The notes under the pieces are model-generated. The model made no database searches and was not told the origin of the DNA. It saw only the letters and a program-made list of their open reading frames with translations. The position numbers were made by a program, and so were the translations under genes. Positions 46,199 to 54,285 of a stretch of 64,000 bases of DNA are shown here, piece after piece (positions within the stretch are counted from its first letter, which is position 1; each line of letters starts with the position of its first letter). Origin of the DNA: Chitinophagales bacterium (GTDB taxonomy: Bacteria; Bacteroidota; Bacteroidia; Chitinophagales; UBA2359); contig JAWKLZ010000002.1 of the NCBI GenBank assembly GCA_041392475.1, positions 992,001 through 1,056,000 of the forward strand, written 5' to 3'.

Positions 46199-48973
46199 AT
46201 GCCCTTAAAATTACTGTTTGTTTTATTTTGTTTTTTCTTCTTGCAGACCATTGAAGCCAACTCTACCTATACCTTTGGAGAAAGTTTTGTGGAGAGGGTT
46301 TCATTAGGAGATTCGATAGGCTTCTTTTTGGAAGTGGAAAAACAATACCAAATTGAAGACTTACTACACGCTTCCGATACGATCTTTGCCCCTATAGAAA
46401 ATAAAGACCAGAAAATGGAAGGACAGACTACTGTTTGGTCAAAGGTTCTGTTAATCAATAAGAGTACTCAAACACAAAATGGTTATTTTTCACTTTGTTC
46501 TTTGGCTGATTCGGGAAGGGTTTATGCAGTCATCAACAATCAAGTAGTAGATGAAAGAATAACAGGCAATAAGATGCCCCCTACTCACAAAAGCCTTCCT
46601 TCTACCGATAACTATGTACCTTTTCAAATCAGAAAAGGAGAACAGATACTGTACTATTTCAAAGTATATTTTCATAATTCCACAAAGCTAAATCACATTA
46701 AGCATATTTTTATATCTCCTGCTGAGCCTTTGGTTCAAAATATGTTTATGCTTTATATATGGAATTTTTTTTACGCAGGAATGATGTTGTTGTTTTCATT
46801 TGTAGGGTTGTTGATGTTCTGGATTTTTCGTGAGAAGACATTTGTTTATTTTACTTTACTGACTTTCTTCTTTGCAGTTTATTTTCTACAACAAGATGGT
46901 ATTTTAGAAACTTTTTTTTTCTTCCAATTACTTACAAACTATACGATTGTTCATTCCTATATTTTATCTGGCTTGTTTATTTCCACTTTCTTATTTCTGT
47001 CTAATTTTATTCAGTTACAATCGCATTTCCCTAGATATTACCGTCTAATCTTGGCTTATACCATCTTTATTGCTATAATTGGCCATATATTAAATTTTTC
47101 ATTTGAAGATCAAAACCTAACTGTATCTATTTATAACCTAAGTATTTTACCTTGGATGATCTTAATCATTATTCCTATCTATTGGTTGGCTCGTCAAAAA
47201 AACGATGCCGCTCGCATACTGCTGTTTTCCTTGTCGATATTGTTCTTTGCGTTGTTTATCTACATTCTGAATTTGTCCTACGATTTTACTCAACTACTTT
47301 TGGCGAAGTATGCTTTTCAGGTAGGAACCATTCTTTTTTCCGGTATTTTGTTTTACAGTCTGTTTGATAAAGTAAATAAAATCCGAGATGAAAAAAGGCA
47401 TTATGAAGAACTGGATCAGATGAAATCCCGCTTTTTTGCCAATATCAGCCACGAATTTAGAACACCTCTGACTTTGGTTTTGGGGCCTATTGGCGAGGTA
47501 ATCACAAAACAAAAAAACGATAAGAATAAAAGCCTTCTTCAAATGGCAGAGCACAATGCCCAACGACTGTTAGAACTCATCAATCAACTGCTTGATCTGT
47601 CTAAACTAGAAGCAGGCAAAATGAAACTGAAGGCGAGTGAACAGAACCTTACTCCTTTATTGAAAGGCATTACCATGTCTTTTGAATCTTATGCTACAAG
47701 AAAGGACATTCGACTGCATTTTGCCAGTCAAAAAGATGATGTTTGGGTATATGTAGATGTAGATAAAATCGAAAAAATCTTTTACAACCTATTGTCGAAT
47801 GCCCTTAAGTTCACGAATGAACAAGGTGAAATTGCCGTTTTGATGACCGAACAAAAAGAATGGGTCGAAATTCAGGTGCAAGACAGTGGAATTGGCATTT
47901 CTGCTTCAAGATTACCCCATATATTCAATAGGTTTTATCAAGTCGACAACTCCGAAACTCGAGAACAAGAGGGAACAGGCATTGGCTTGGCATTGGTCAA
48001 AGAGTTAGTAGAGTTACACCGAGGAAAGATTGATGTGAAAAGTACTCCTCAAAAAGGCACAACTTTCACCCTTTTGTTTCACAGAGGAAAACAACATTTG
48101 ACAGAACATGAAGTCGTAGAATATACTTCTACTTCCATCAATAAAACGCCCAATCTTATTGAGTTCTCAGAAAGAGATTCATTGCAGTTAACCTCTAATC
48201 CTGTTTTTCGCTTCAATAAAAAATTTCCCACTGTTTTAGTCATTGAAGACCATGCTGATGTGAGGGCTTATATTAAACAATATCTGGTTGATTCCTTTCA
48301 CATTCTGGAAGCCATCAATGGACAAGACGGCATTGAGAAGGCTTTAGAACACCTCCCCGATTTAATCATTAGTGATGTGATGATGCCCAAAAAGAATGGC
48401 TATGAAGTGTGTCAAACACTGAAAACCGACCAACGCACCAGTCACATTCCCATTATTTTATTGACTGCAAAAGCTGCTCAGGAGGAAAAAATTGAAGGAT
48501 TAGAGATTGGAGCGGATGATTATTTGGTCAAGCCATTTGATACCCAAGAATTGGAAGTGCGGGTACGAAATCTTATTGCAGTGCGTCGACAACTGCGAAA
48601 AAGTTTTGCAGACGCTCCAAAAATTGAACCCGAAGCCATCCAAACTAACAGCGTTGACAAGGCTTTCTTGGAGAAAATCTGCAACATCATTGAAGCAAAT
48701 TTATCCAACGAGCAATTTAGTGTAGAAATGCTCGTAGAAGAAGTCGGTATGAGTCGCTCTCAAATCAATCGAAAACTCAAAGCACTAACCGACGAATCTG
48801 CCAATAAGTTTATTCGCTCTCTCCGACTTCAAAAAGCTGCGGAAATGCTTCGCCAAAAAGTGGGGAATGTTTCAGAAATTGCCTTCGAAACAGGCTTCAG
48901 CAGCACCTCTTATTTTACCAAATGTTTTCGTGACAAATACGGCACAACTCCTGGTAATTATCTCACCGATTGA
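46199..48973 (+). CDS. 7TM-sensor hybrid histidine kinase with response-regulator and AraC domains
   Basis: A 924-residue protein. A signal peptide is followed by an extracellular 7TMR-DISM-type beta domain (about 40-175) and seven transmembrane helices (about 180-390). A HisKA domain has His418 in NISHEFRTPLT, and a HATPase domain has NLLSNALKFTNE, DSGIGI and GTGIGLALVKELV. A receiver has Asp726 in LIISDVMMPKK, and a C-terminal AraC-type HTH (about 825-920) has IAFETGFSSTSYFTKCFRDKYG. All phosphotransfer residues are present, so it should be active. Such one-protein systems usually control neighbouring surface-protein genes by binding direct repeats. It lies between cassettes A-B and A'-B'. 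Confidence 0.93.
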   Translation: MPLKLLFVLFCFFFLQTIEANSTYTFGESFVERVSLGDSIGFFLEVEKQYQIEDLLHASDTIFAPIENKDQKMEGQTTVWSKVLLINKSTQTQNGYFSLCSLADSGRVYAVINNQVVDERITGNKMPPTHKSLPSTDNYVPFQIRKGEQILYYFKVYFHNSTKLNHIKHIFISPAEPLVQNMFMLYIWNFFYAGMMLLFSFVGLLMFWIFREKTFVYFTLLTFFFAVYFLQQDGILETFFFFQLLTNYTIVHSYILSGLFISTFLFLSNFIQLQSHFPRYYRLILAYTIFIAIIGHILNFSFEDQNLTVSIYNLSILPWMILIIIPIYWLARQKNDAARILLFSLSILFFALFIYILNLSYDFTQLLLAKYAFQVGTILFSGILFYSLFDKVNKIRDEKRHYEELDQMKSRFFANISHEFRTPLTLVLGPIGEVITKQKNDKNKSLLQMAEHNAQRLLELINQLLDLSKLEAGKMKLKASEQNLTPLLKGITMSFESYATRKDIRLHFASQKDDVWVYVDVDKIEKIFYNLLSNALKFTNEQGEIAVLMTEQKEWVEIQVQDSGIGISASRLPHIFNRFYQVDNSETREQEGTGIGLALVKELVELHRGKIDVKSTPQKGTTFTLLFHRGKQHLTEHEVVEYTSTSINKTPNLIEFSERDSLQLTSNPVFRFNKKFPTVLVIEDHADVRAYIKQYLVDSFHILEAINGQDGIEKALEHLPDLIISDVMMPKKNGYEVCQTLKTDQRTSHIPIILLTAKAAQEEKIEGLEIGADDYLVKPFDTQELEVRVRNLIAVRRQLRKSFADAPKIEPEAIQTNSVDKAFLEKICNIIEANLSNEQFSVEMLVEEVGMSRSQINRKLKALTDESANKFIRSLRLQKAAEMLRQKVGNVSEIAFETGFSSTSYFTKCFRDKYGTTPGNYLTD

Positions 48974-48989
48974 TGATTTTATACCTCAA

Positions 48990-49067
48990 TGCTCATTTTT
49001 TGCTATAAAATGCTCGTTTTTTGATAGTCAAATTCAAAATTTGCTACGATTTCTCTGTTTTTTGATA
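48990..49067 (+). promoter_or_regulatory. direct-repeat operator candidate upstream of gene A'
   Basis: TGCTCATTTTTT (48990-49001) and TGCTCGTTTTTT (49011-49022) are 21 bp apart, the same period as upstream of gene A. A third related copy (TCTCTGTTTTTTGATA) begins at 49052, 41 bp further. The AAA before each core and the downstream TTTGCAACAAGCAA (49094-49107) also match the A promoter. Confidence 0.55.
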
Positions 49068-49202
49068 ACCCCTGCCTTTCTTTTTAGCCCATCTTTGCAA
49101 CAAGCAAACAGCAGAACACCAATACAATACAAAGGTATTGATTCGATTTGGAGGTTTGCTTATTCTATTATTGTTTTTAATCACTTCAAAAATTTCAAAA
49201 AC

Positions 49203-49733
49203 ATGAGAAATTTCAAAAAATCACATTTATCAACTCTTTTTTGCTACAAAATGCTCGCTTTTTTCTTCCTATTGTCTATGTCTGAACTATCCTACGCTCA
49301 AATTGCAGATGGCTGTTACTCCATCAAAAACGTGGAAGATAACAAATACCTAAGTCACAATGGAGGAGGCAGCATTGAGTATTATGCCAATCGAGGAACA
49401 GCCGATGGATGGGAAAAATTTTACATTACCAATGTAGAAAACGGAAAAGTTACCATTTATGGAGAAGATGGGAAATACCTTTCTGCACAACAAGCTGGTC
49501 TTGTCTGGAAAGCAGGTGCACCTCAAGATTGGGAAAAATGGCACTACGATAGCAATTTGAAGACCTTCACCTCTCATCATGACACCCAAATGTATCCAAG
49601 TAGCATAGATGTGATTCGTACTGCTAACTATTTCAAAGAAAGTCCAGAAGATTTCATAAGTGGCGCACCAAATCCATACCCCCTTTATTTTCAATGGATA
49701 ATTGAACCTTCACAAGGTTGTAAAACGCCTTAA
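49203..49733 (+). CDS. gene A': secreted fascin-like protein
   Basis: About 176 residues from ATG 49203. The longer frame from 48867 would overlap the kinase gene and lacks coding character. Signal peptide to about residue 33 (ending SYAQ). The mature part is a single beta-trefoil module, GCYSIKNVEDNKYLSHNGG, KFYITNVENGKVTIYGEDGKYLSAQ and WEKWHY, closely matching the first domain of gene A. It ends QGCKTP where gene A continues into its LamG domain, and no LamG remnant is seen downstream. Its partner is gene B', 210 bp further. Confidence 0.85.
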   Translation: MRNFKKSHLSTLFCYKMLAFFFLLSMSELSYAQIADGCYSIKNVEDNKYLSHNGGGSIEYYANRGTADGWEKFYITNVENGKVTIYGEDGKYLSAQQAGLVWKAGAPQDWEKWHYDSNLKTFTSHHDTQMYPSSIDVIRTANYFKESPEDFISGAPNPYPLYFQWIIEPSQGCKTP

Positions 49734-49855
49734 TCTGATACAATCATCCCATCTTTAGACTTTCTCCACAAATAACAAATACATTATTTAAGCTTTAAAA
49801 AACAATTTTTCGTGAAGTAACCTTTTTGAAGCCTTGCCATTAATCGGCAAATAAG

Positions 49856-49904
49856 GGTGACTATTGAAGGAAATTACATTACTTCAATAGTCACCAAATC
49901 AACA
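49856..49904 (+). terminator. stem-loop between genes A' and B'
   Basis: Perfect 14 bp arms GGTGACTATTGAAG and CTTCAATAGTCACC lie at about 49856-49904 with a loop of about 12 bases. No T-run follows, so it may be a processing or attenuation signal instead. Confidence 0.5.
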
Positions 49905-49943
49905 CCTTAATTCATTTTATAATTATAGCAAAAATTTTAAGAC

Positions 49944-52910
49944 ATGAGACAAATTATATTTTTCCTATTGATCTATATAGGAATGTCCTCACTGCAAGCC
50001 CAAGTTACCATCAAGAAAAGTAACTTCCCTAGAAAAGTATTTATAGAACAAGTTTATATTACTTCAAATGCAGACGTTGTCGCACCCAGTACAGGACCGA
50101 ATCAAGTATGGGATTATTCTGGAATCAAGTTAGGAAATCTTGCTGAATTTCAACACATTGATGCCAGTAATGACCCTGATTTTCCGAATGCAGATAGTTA
50201 TTATTTAAGAAGTACCAATTTTCAGAGTTTTCAAATTCCTTACTATAGCTACGAAAGAGTGGACGAAAGTGGATATTATGCAGTAGGGGCAAAACTTGTA
50301 GATACCAGCTACCCCATTACTTCAATTACTGGAGGAGCCGACGATATGTTGAAATTTACCTCCATTCCAAGACAACTCCAAGGAGGATTCAACTATTATA
50401 TGGAATTTCCGATGACCTATCAAACTAAATGGACAAGCAATTACATAGACTATATTGATTTTGAACTTACCGTTGCTGCATTCGGCCTCGATCAGGTACC
50501 AGGATTCAACAAGCAATATGTAAGTATCAATAGTGAAGTCGTTGGATACGGACAACTCACTATTCCTATGCCTGACGGTTCTCCGTCTACTCCCGTAGAA
50601 GTATTGTTGCTTCAATCAACTTCTACCCGAATAGATAGTTTCTTCTTGGGAGGAACACTCGCCCCCTCTATACTTCTGAATGCTTTTGGGGTATCTCAGG
50701 GACAAATTATTAGTAATGATGCCAATTACTCATTTTACACACCAGATTTTGAAGACCTTGTTCTATTTGTTTCAGACCAAGAAGACGATTTCTATAATTA
50801 TTCCCCAAAGGCCACATTGCCTCAACCCAAACTAACCCTCACTGAAAGTAATTTTCCCAGACAGGCGAGTTTCACTGATGTTCAGCACTACACCACCCAA
50901 CCAGATGTTGCTGTTCCTACCGAAGGTATCAATCAGTTATGGGACTATTCTTATTTAATGTCAGAATACACTGAAACAACCGATTATTTTGATGCAACCA
51001 ACGACCCTATTTTTACAGAGGCTTTGAATTTTCATGATTTTGAACGGGCGATTCTAACTTTTCCAGTAAGTACTCAATACTATGAGGTAAAAGACGAGCA
51101 AGGCTGGTATGAGGTAGGAAAGAACACCGAGGAAATTGCCTACCCTCTTACTCAACTCAGTGGAGGACCGACCGACAATATACACTTTCCTCCTACCAAA
51201 CTCTTCACCGAAGGACGACTTGACAGAGTTCGATTTCCAATGACCTATCAAAAAGAATGGACACAGTCGAACAAACAAACATTCAATTTTGATGTAAGCA
51301 TTGCTGCTTTTGGTTTAAATCAAGTACCTGGCAATGTTGAAAGAACTATTATTGAAACTAGAAAAGTAGTAGGAGAAGGACAACTCATAATTCCTGCAAT
51401 GGACGGAACAGGTGCATCAACTATTCCAATGGATATATTTTTACTGAAAGTAGAAAGAACTACTATTGATAGTATATTTTTAGGAGGTGCGCTTGCACCA
51501 GAAACATTGTTGAATGCTTTTGGATCTACATCAGTACAAACCAATTCCGACGAGTTTTACCTTTTTTACAAGCCCAACAGTGGTTTAACCGTTTGTACTC
51601 TTCATTTTGGACAAAATAAATTCTCTTTCCAGCCAGATGCAGTATCTAATCCCTGTGGGGATGGCATCCAAAATGGAGACGAAACAGGAATTGATTGTGG
51701 AGGCTCTGCTTGTGCGCCTTGTGGTGACCTTTGTATCAATGCAACAGACCTTCAATTGGGTACAACCGTGACAGGAAACACCAACCTATTTACCAACAAT
51801 GATTTGACCGATGTTTGCGAACAAGTAGATGCTCCAGATATAGGTGTTTGGTACACCTTCGTAGGAACAGGAAACGATGTCACTTTATCCACTGATTATT
51901 CAGGCACCAATTTCGATACCAATTTGCAGGTTTTTGCAGGAGAATGTGGAGATTTGGTCTGTGTAGCAGCCGATGAGGATAGCGGGGAGGATTTTGTCAA
52001 TAGTTATACATCTTCTTTGACCTTCACTTCCGTAGCAGGTACGACTTACTATGTCTATCTATCTGGTTTCTATGGCGAAACGGGTAATTATGAATTGTCC
52101 ATAGATAGTACTTTACCGATTACCATCAGCCACGATAGAACTTGTGATGTACCAACCGAAGGACAATCTCAAGTAACTGTGACCATTACAGGAGGTGTTG
52201 GTCCTTATCAAGTGAGTGGTAACTTCAATGGTGAAATTGAAGAAAACGAGGCGTTCATTTTTATCTTAGATGACAACGAAACAAGCTATGACATCATTGT
52301 AGTAGATTCAGAAGGTAATGAGTCGCAAGTATTTGAAACAGGCTTGATTCCTTGTACCAAACTGCCTGTTGAATTGTTGAGTTTTGAAGGAGAGGTCCAA
52401 ACAGAAGGTAATTTACTGCAATGGGCAACTGCCTCTGAATTGAACAATCAGTTTTTTACCCTCAGTTATTCTACCGATGGTCAAAACTTTACACCGCTTC
52501 AAAGAATAGAAGGAAATGGTACAACAAGTTCTGCCAATCGCTATGAGTTTTTGCACCGAAACGCTTCAAAAGGAACGACTTATTACCAATTGAGTCAAAC
52601 CGATTTGGATGGCACAACCAAAGATTTGGGTACAATTAGCTTGCAGAGAGGTGAATTCAGCTTATCTTCTATTGAAGTTTACCCAACTGCAACGAACAAT
52701 CAACTCAATATCTCTTATGGTTTTGCAGACACTTCAAAATCAGTGACTTTAAATGTTTATGATTTGTTTGGAAGAATTGTCAAAAGTCAAAACATAGACT
52801 CCAATGACGCTTCATTGCAGCTAAATGTGAGTGATTTAGCTGCAGGCACTTATATTTTGAAAATAGAAAATGGTTTGGAAACTTTAACTGCAAAGTTTAT
52901 CAGACTGTAA
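49944..52910 (+). CDS. gene B': larger T9SS cargo with duplicated B module
   Basis: A 988-residue protein with signal peptide to about residue 20 (LQAQ). It carries two successive copies of the gene B module (about 22-285 opening VTIKKSNFPRKVFIEQ; about 295-570 opening LTLTESNFPRQASFTD). A cysteine-rich spacer DGIQNGDETGIDCGG and a PPC-like beta domain (about 600-720, IGVWYTFVGTGNDVTLSTDYSG, YVYLSGFYGETGNY) follow. The SprB-like repeat, linker and type A sorting domain are nearly identical to those of gene B (end AKFIRL). An internal duplication plus domain gain relative to B. Probably surface displayed. Confidence 0.9.
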   Translation: MRQIIFFLLIYIGMSSLQAQVTIKKSNFPRKVFIEQVYITSNADVVAPSTGPNQVWDYSGIKLGNLAEFQHIDASNDPDFPNADSYYLRSTNFQSFQIPYYSYERVDESGYYAVGAKLVDTSYPITSITGGADDMLKFTSIPRQLQGGFNYYMEFPMTYQTKWTSNYIDYIDFELTVAAFGLDQVPGFNKQYVSINSEVVGYGQLTIPMPDGSPSTPVEVLLLQSTSTRIDSFFLGGTLAPSILLNAFGVSQGQIISNDANYSFYTPDFEDLVLFVSDQEDDFYNYSPKATLPQPKLTLTESNFPRQASFTDVQHYTTQPDVAVPTEGINQLWDYSYLMSEYTETTDYFDATNDPIFTEALNFHDFERAILTFPVSTQYYEVKDEQGWYEVGKNTEEIAYPLTQLSGGPTDNIHFPPTKLFTEGRLDRVRFPMTYQKEWTQSNKQTFNFDVSIAAFGLNQVPGNVERTIIETRKVVGEGQLIIPAMDGTGASTIPMDIFLLKVERTTIDSIFLGGALAPETLLNAFGSTSVQTNSDEFYLFYKPNSGLTVCTLHFGQNKFSFQPDAVSNPCGDGIQNGDETGIDCGGSACAPCGDLCINATDLQLGTTVTGNTNLFTNNDLTDVCEQVDAPDIGVWYTFVGTGNDVTLSTDYSGTNFDTNLQVFAGECGDLVCVAADEDSGEDFVNSYTSSLTFTSVAGTTYYVYLSGFYGETGNYELSIDSTLPITISHDRTCDVPTEGQSQVTVTITGGVGPYQVSGNFNGEIEENEAFIFILDDNETSYDIIVVDSEGNESQVFETGLIPCTKLPVELLSFEGEVQTEGNLLQWATASELNNQFFTLSYSTDGQNFTPLQRIEGNGTTSSANRYEFLHRNASKGTTYYQLSQTDLDGTTKDLGTISLQRGEFSLSSIEVYPTATNNQLNISYGFADTSKSVTLNVYDLFGRIVKSQNIDSNDASLQLNVSDLAAGTYILKIENGLETLTAKFIRL

Positions 52911-52985
52911 AACTGGTTTTTCATGATTATTACACCAAAGAAAATGGCATGATAATTTTTCTTTAGTACAGTAATTGGATAAGGC

Positions 52986-53020
52986 GGCTGTCAATGATGG
53001 ATTCATTGGCAGCCCTTTAT
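52986..53020 (+). terminator. terminator of gene B'
   Basis: GGCTGTCAATGAT (52986-52998) pairs with ATTCATTGGCAGCC (53001-53014), followed by CTTTATT. Closely similar to the gene B terminator, including about 40 bases upstream (AAAATGGCATGATAATTTTT block). Confidence 0.75.
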
Positions 53021-53045
53021 TCGTTTATAGAAACGCATTTATCAG

Positions 53046-53053
53046 TACCTTTG
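53046..53053 (+). promoter_or_regulatory. candidate -7 box of the formylglycine enzyme gene
   Basis: TACCTTTG matches the Bacteroidota TAnnTTTG box and lies 35 bp before the ATG at 53088. A good -33 TTTG is not evident, so confidence is limited. Confidence 0.4.
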
Positions 53054-53087
53054 CCTTTCCATTTATACGCAATAATTTCTCTCTTCA

Positions 53088-54275
53088 ATGAAAAATACCA
53101 CCCGAATACTTCTTCTTCTCACTCTTTTCCTTCTTTGGTCTTGCCAACAAAATCCACACTCCCTATCCTCAAAAACCAATTTAGAAGCTCCAAAAAAAAT
53201 TACGCTCTGCTATTCTACTGTTAATGAACAAAATCGCCCTTTTGTCAATCAGCAGATATTGGAGGAAATTGCTACAATTAAAGTCAGCGAAACCCAAAAA
53301 GCAGATACAACAGGAATGGTTTGGATTGAAGGAGGAAGTTTTGACATGGGAGCAGATACAGTTACACCTTTAAAAGAAAATGCAGCTTTATTGGGTGCTC
53401 AACCCCGTCTTGATGAATTCCCCAAACATACGACTAAAGTAGATGGTTTTTGGATGGATAAAACTGAAGTGACCAATGCTCAGTTTAGTAAATTTGTGGA
53501 GGCAACAGGTTGGAAGACAGTAGCAGAACGCCCAATTGATTTGAAGGAAATCATGGCGCAATTACCCGAAGGTGCAAAACCTCCTTCTGCCGAAATGTTG
53601 GCTCCCGCTTCTTTGGTTTTTCACTACCCTGAAAACAAACAGCAGGCGAATTACTCCTTCAATGATTGGTGGGAAGCGGTGAAAGGAGCAAATTGGCAAC
53701 ATCCTTATGGAGATGGCAGTACGATTGAAGGAAAAGAGAATTATCCTGTTGTCCATATTTCTTGGTACGATGCTTTGGCGTATTGTAAGTGGGCGGGCAA
53801 ACGTTTACCAACTGAGGCGGAATGGGAATATGCTTCAAGGGGAAATCAAAATGCCCAATTGTATCCGTGGGGTAGTGAGTTATTGCAGGGCGGAAAACCA
53901 AATGCAAATTATTGGCAGGGTGATTTTCCGTTGAAAAATGAAGTGACCGATGGTTTTGAACGCCTTGCTCCTGTGGGTTCTTTTGCTGCAAATGGATATG
54001 GCTTATACGATATGGCGGGCAATGCTTGGGAATGGTGCCAGGACTGGTATCATGCTGATTATTACGCTTGTGTGGCTGAAAATCAATTGGTGGATAATCC
54101 GCAAGGCCCTGACCTCAGTTTTGACCCTTCTATGCCAGATGCTTCTCAGAAGGTGATGCGGGGCGGTTCTTTTCTATGCAATGACAGCTATTGTTCGGGT
54201 TATCGAGTGGCTGCAAGGATGAAATCGAGTCCTGATACAGGATTGGAGCATACGGGATTTAGGTGTGTGCGGTGA
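53088..54275 (+). CDS. formylglycine-generating enzyme-like lipoprotein
   Basis: A 395-residue protein with a lipoprotein signal (lipobox LLWSC, Cys19). The sulfatase-modifying-factor domain spans about 75-395: GMVWIEGGSFDMGAD, MDKTEVTNAQFSKFVE, GKRLPTEAEWEYASRG and GNAWEWCQDWY. Unlike GldK it keeps both catalytic cysteines, Cys364 and Cys369 in RGGSFLCNDSYCSGYR, equivalent to Cys336/Cys341 of human SUMF1. It should therefore be able to convert a sulfatase cysteine to formylglycine. No sulfatase gene is in the window, so the target must be elsewhere. Ends 10 bp from the convergent TPR kinase-like gene. Confidence 0.9.
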   Translation: MKNTTRILLLLTLFLLWSCQQNPHSLSSKTNLEAPKKITLCYSTVNEQNRPFVNQQILEEIATIKVSETQKADTTGMVWIEGGSFDMGADTVTPLKENAALLGAQPRLDEFPKHTTKVDGFWMDKTEVTNAQFSKFVEATGWKTVAERPIDLKEIMAQLPEGAKPPSAEMLAPASLVFHYPENKQQANYSFNDWWEAVKGANWQHPYGDGSTIEGKENYPVVHISWYDALAYCKWAGKRLPTEAEWEYASRGNQNAQLYPWGSELLQGGKPNANYWQGDFPLKNEVTDGFERLAPVGSFAANGYGLYDMAGNAWEWCQDWYHADYYACVAENQLVDNPQGPDLSFDPSMPDASQKVMRGGSFLCNDSYCSGYRVAARMKSSPDTGLEHTGFRCVR

Positions 54276-54285
54276 TTTCTGAAAA

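Noticed and set aside
43071..54275. Polysaccharide utilisation locus
   Set aside because: A hybrid regulator and lectin-like proteins are present, but there is no SusC/SusD pair, glycosidase or sulfatase.
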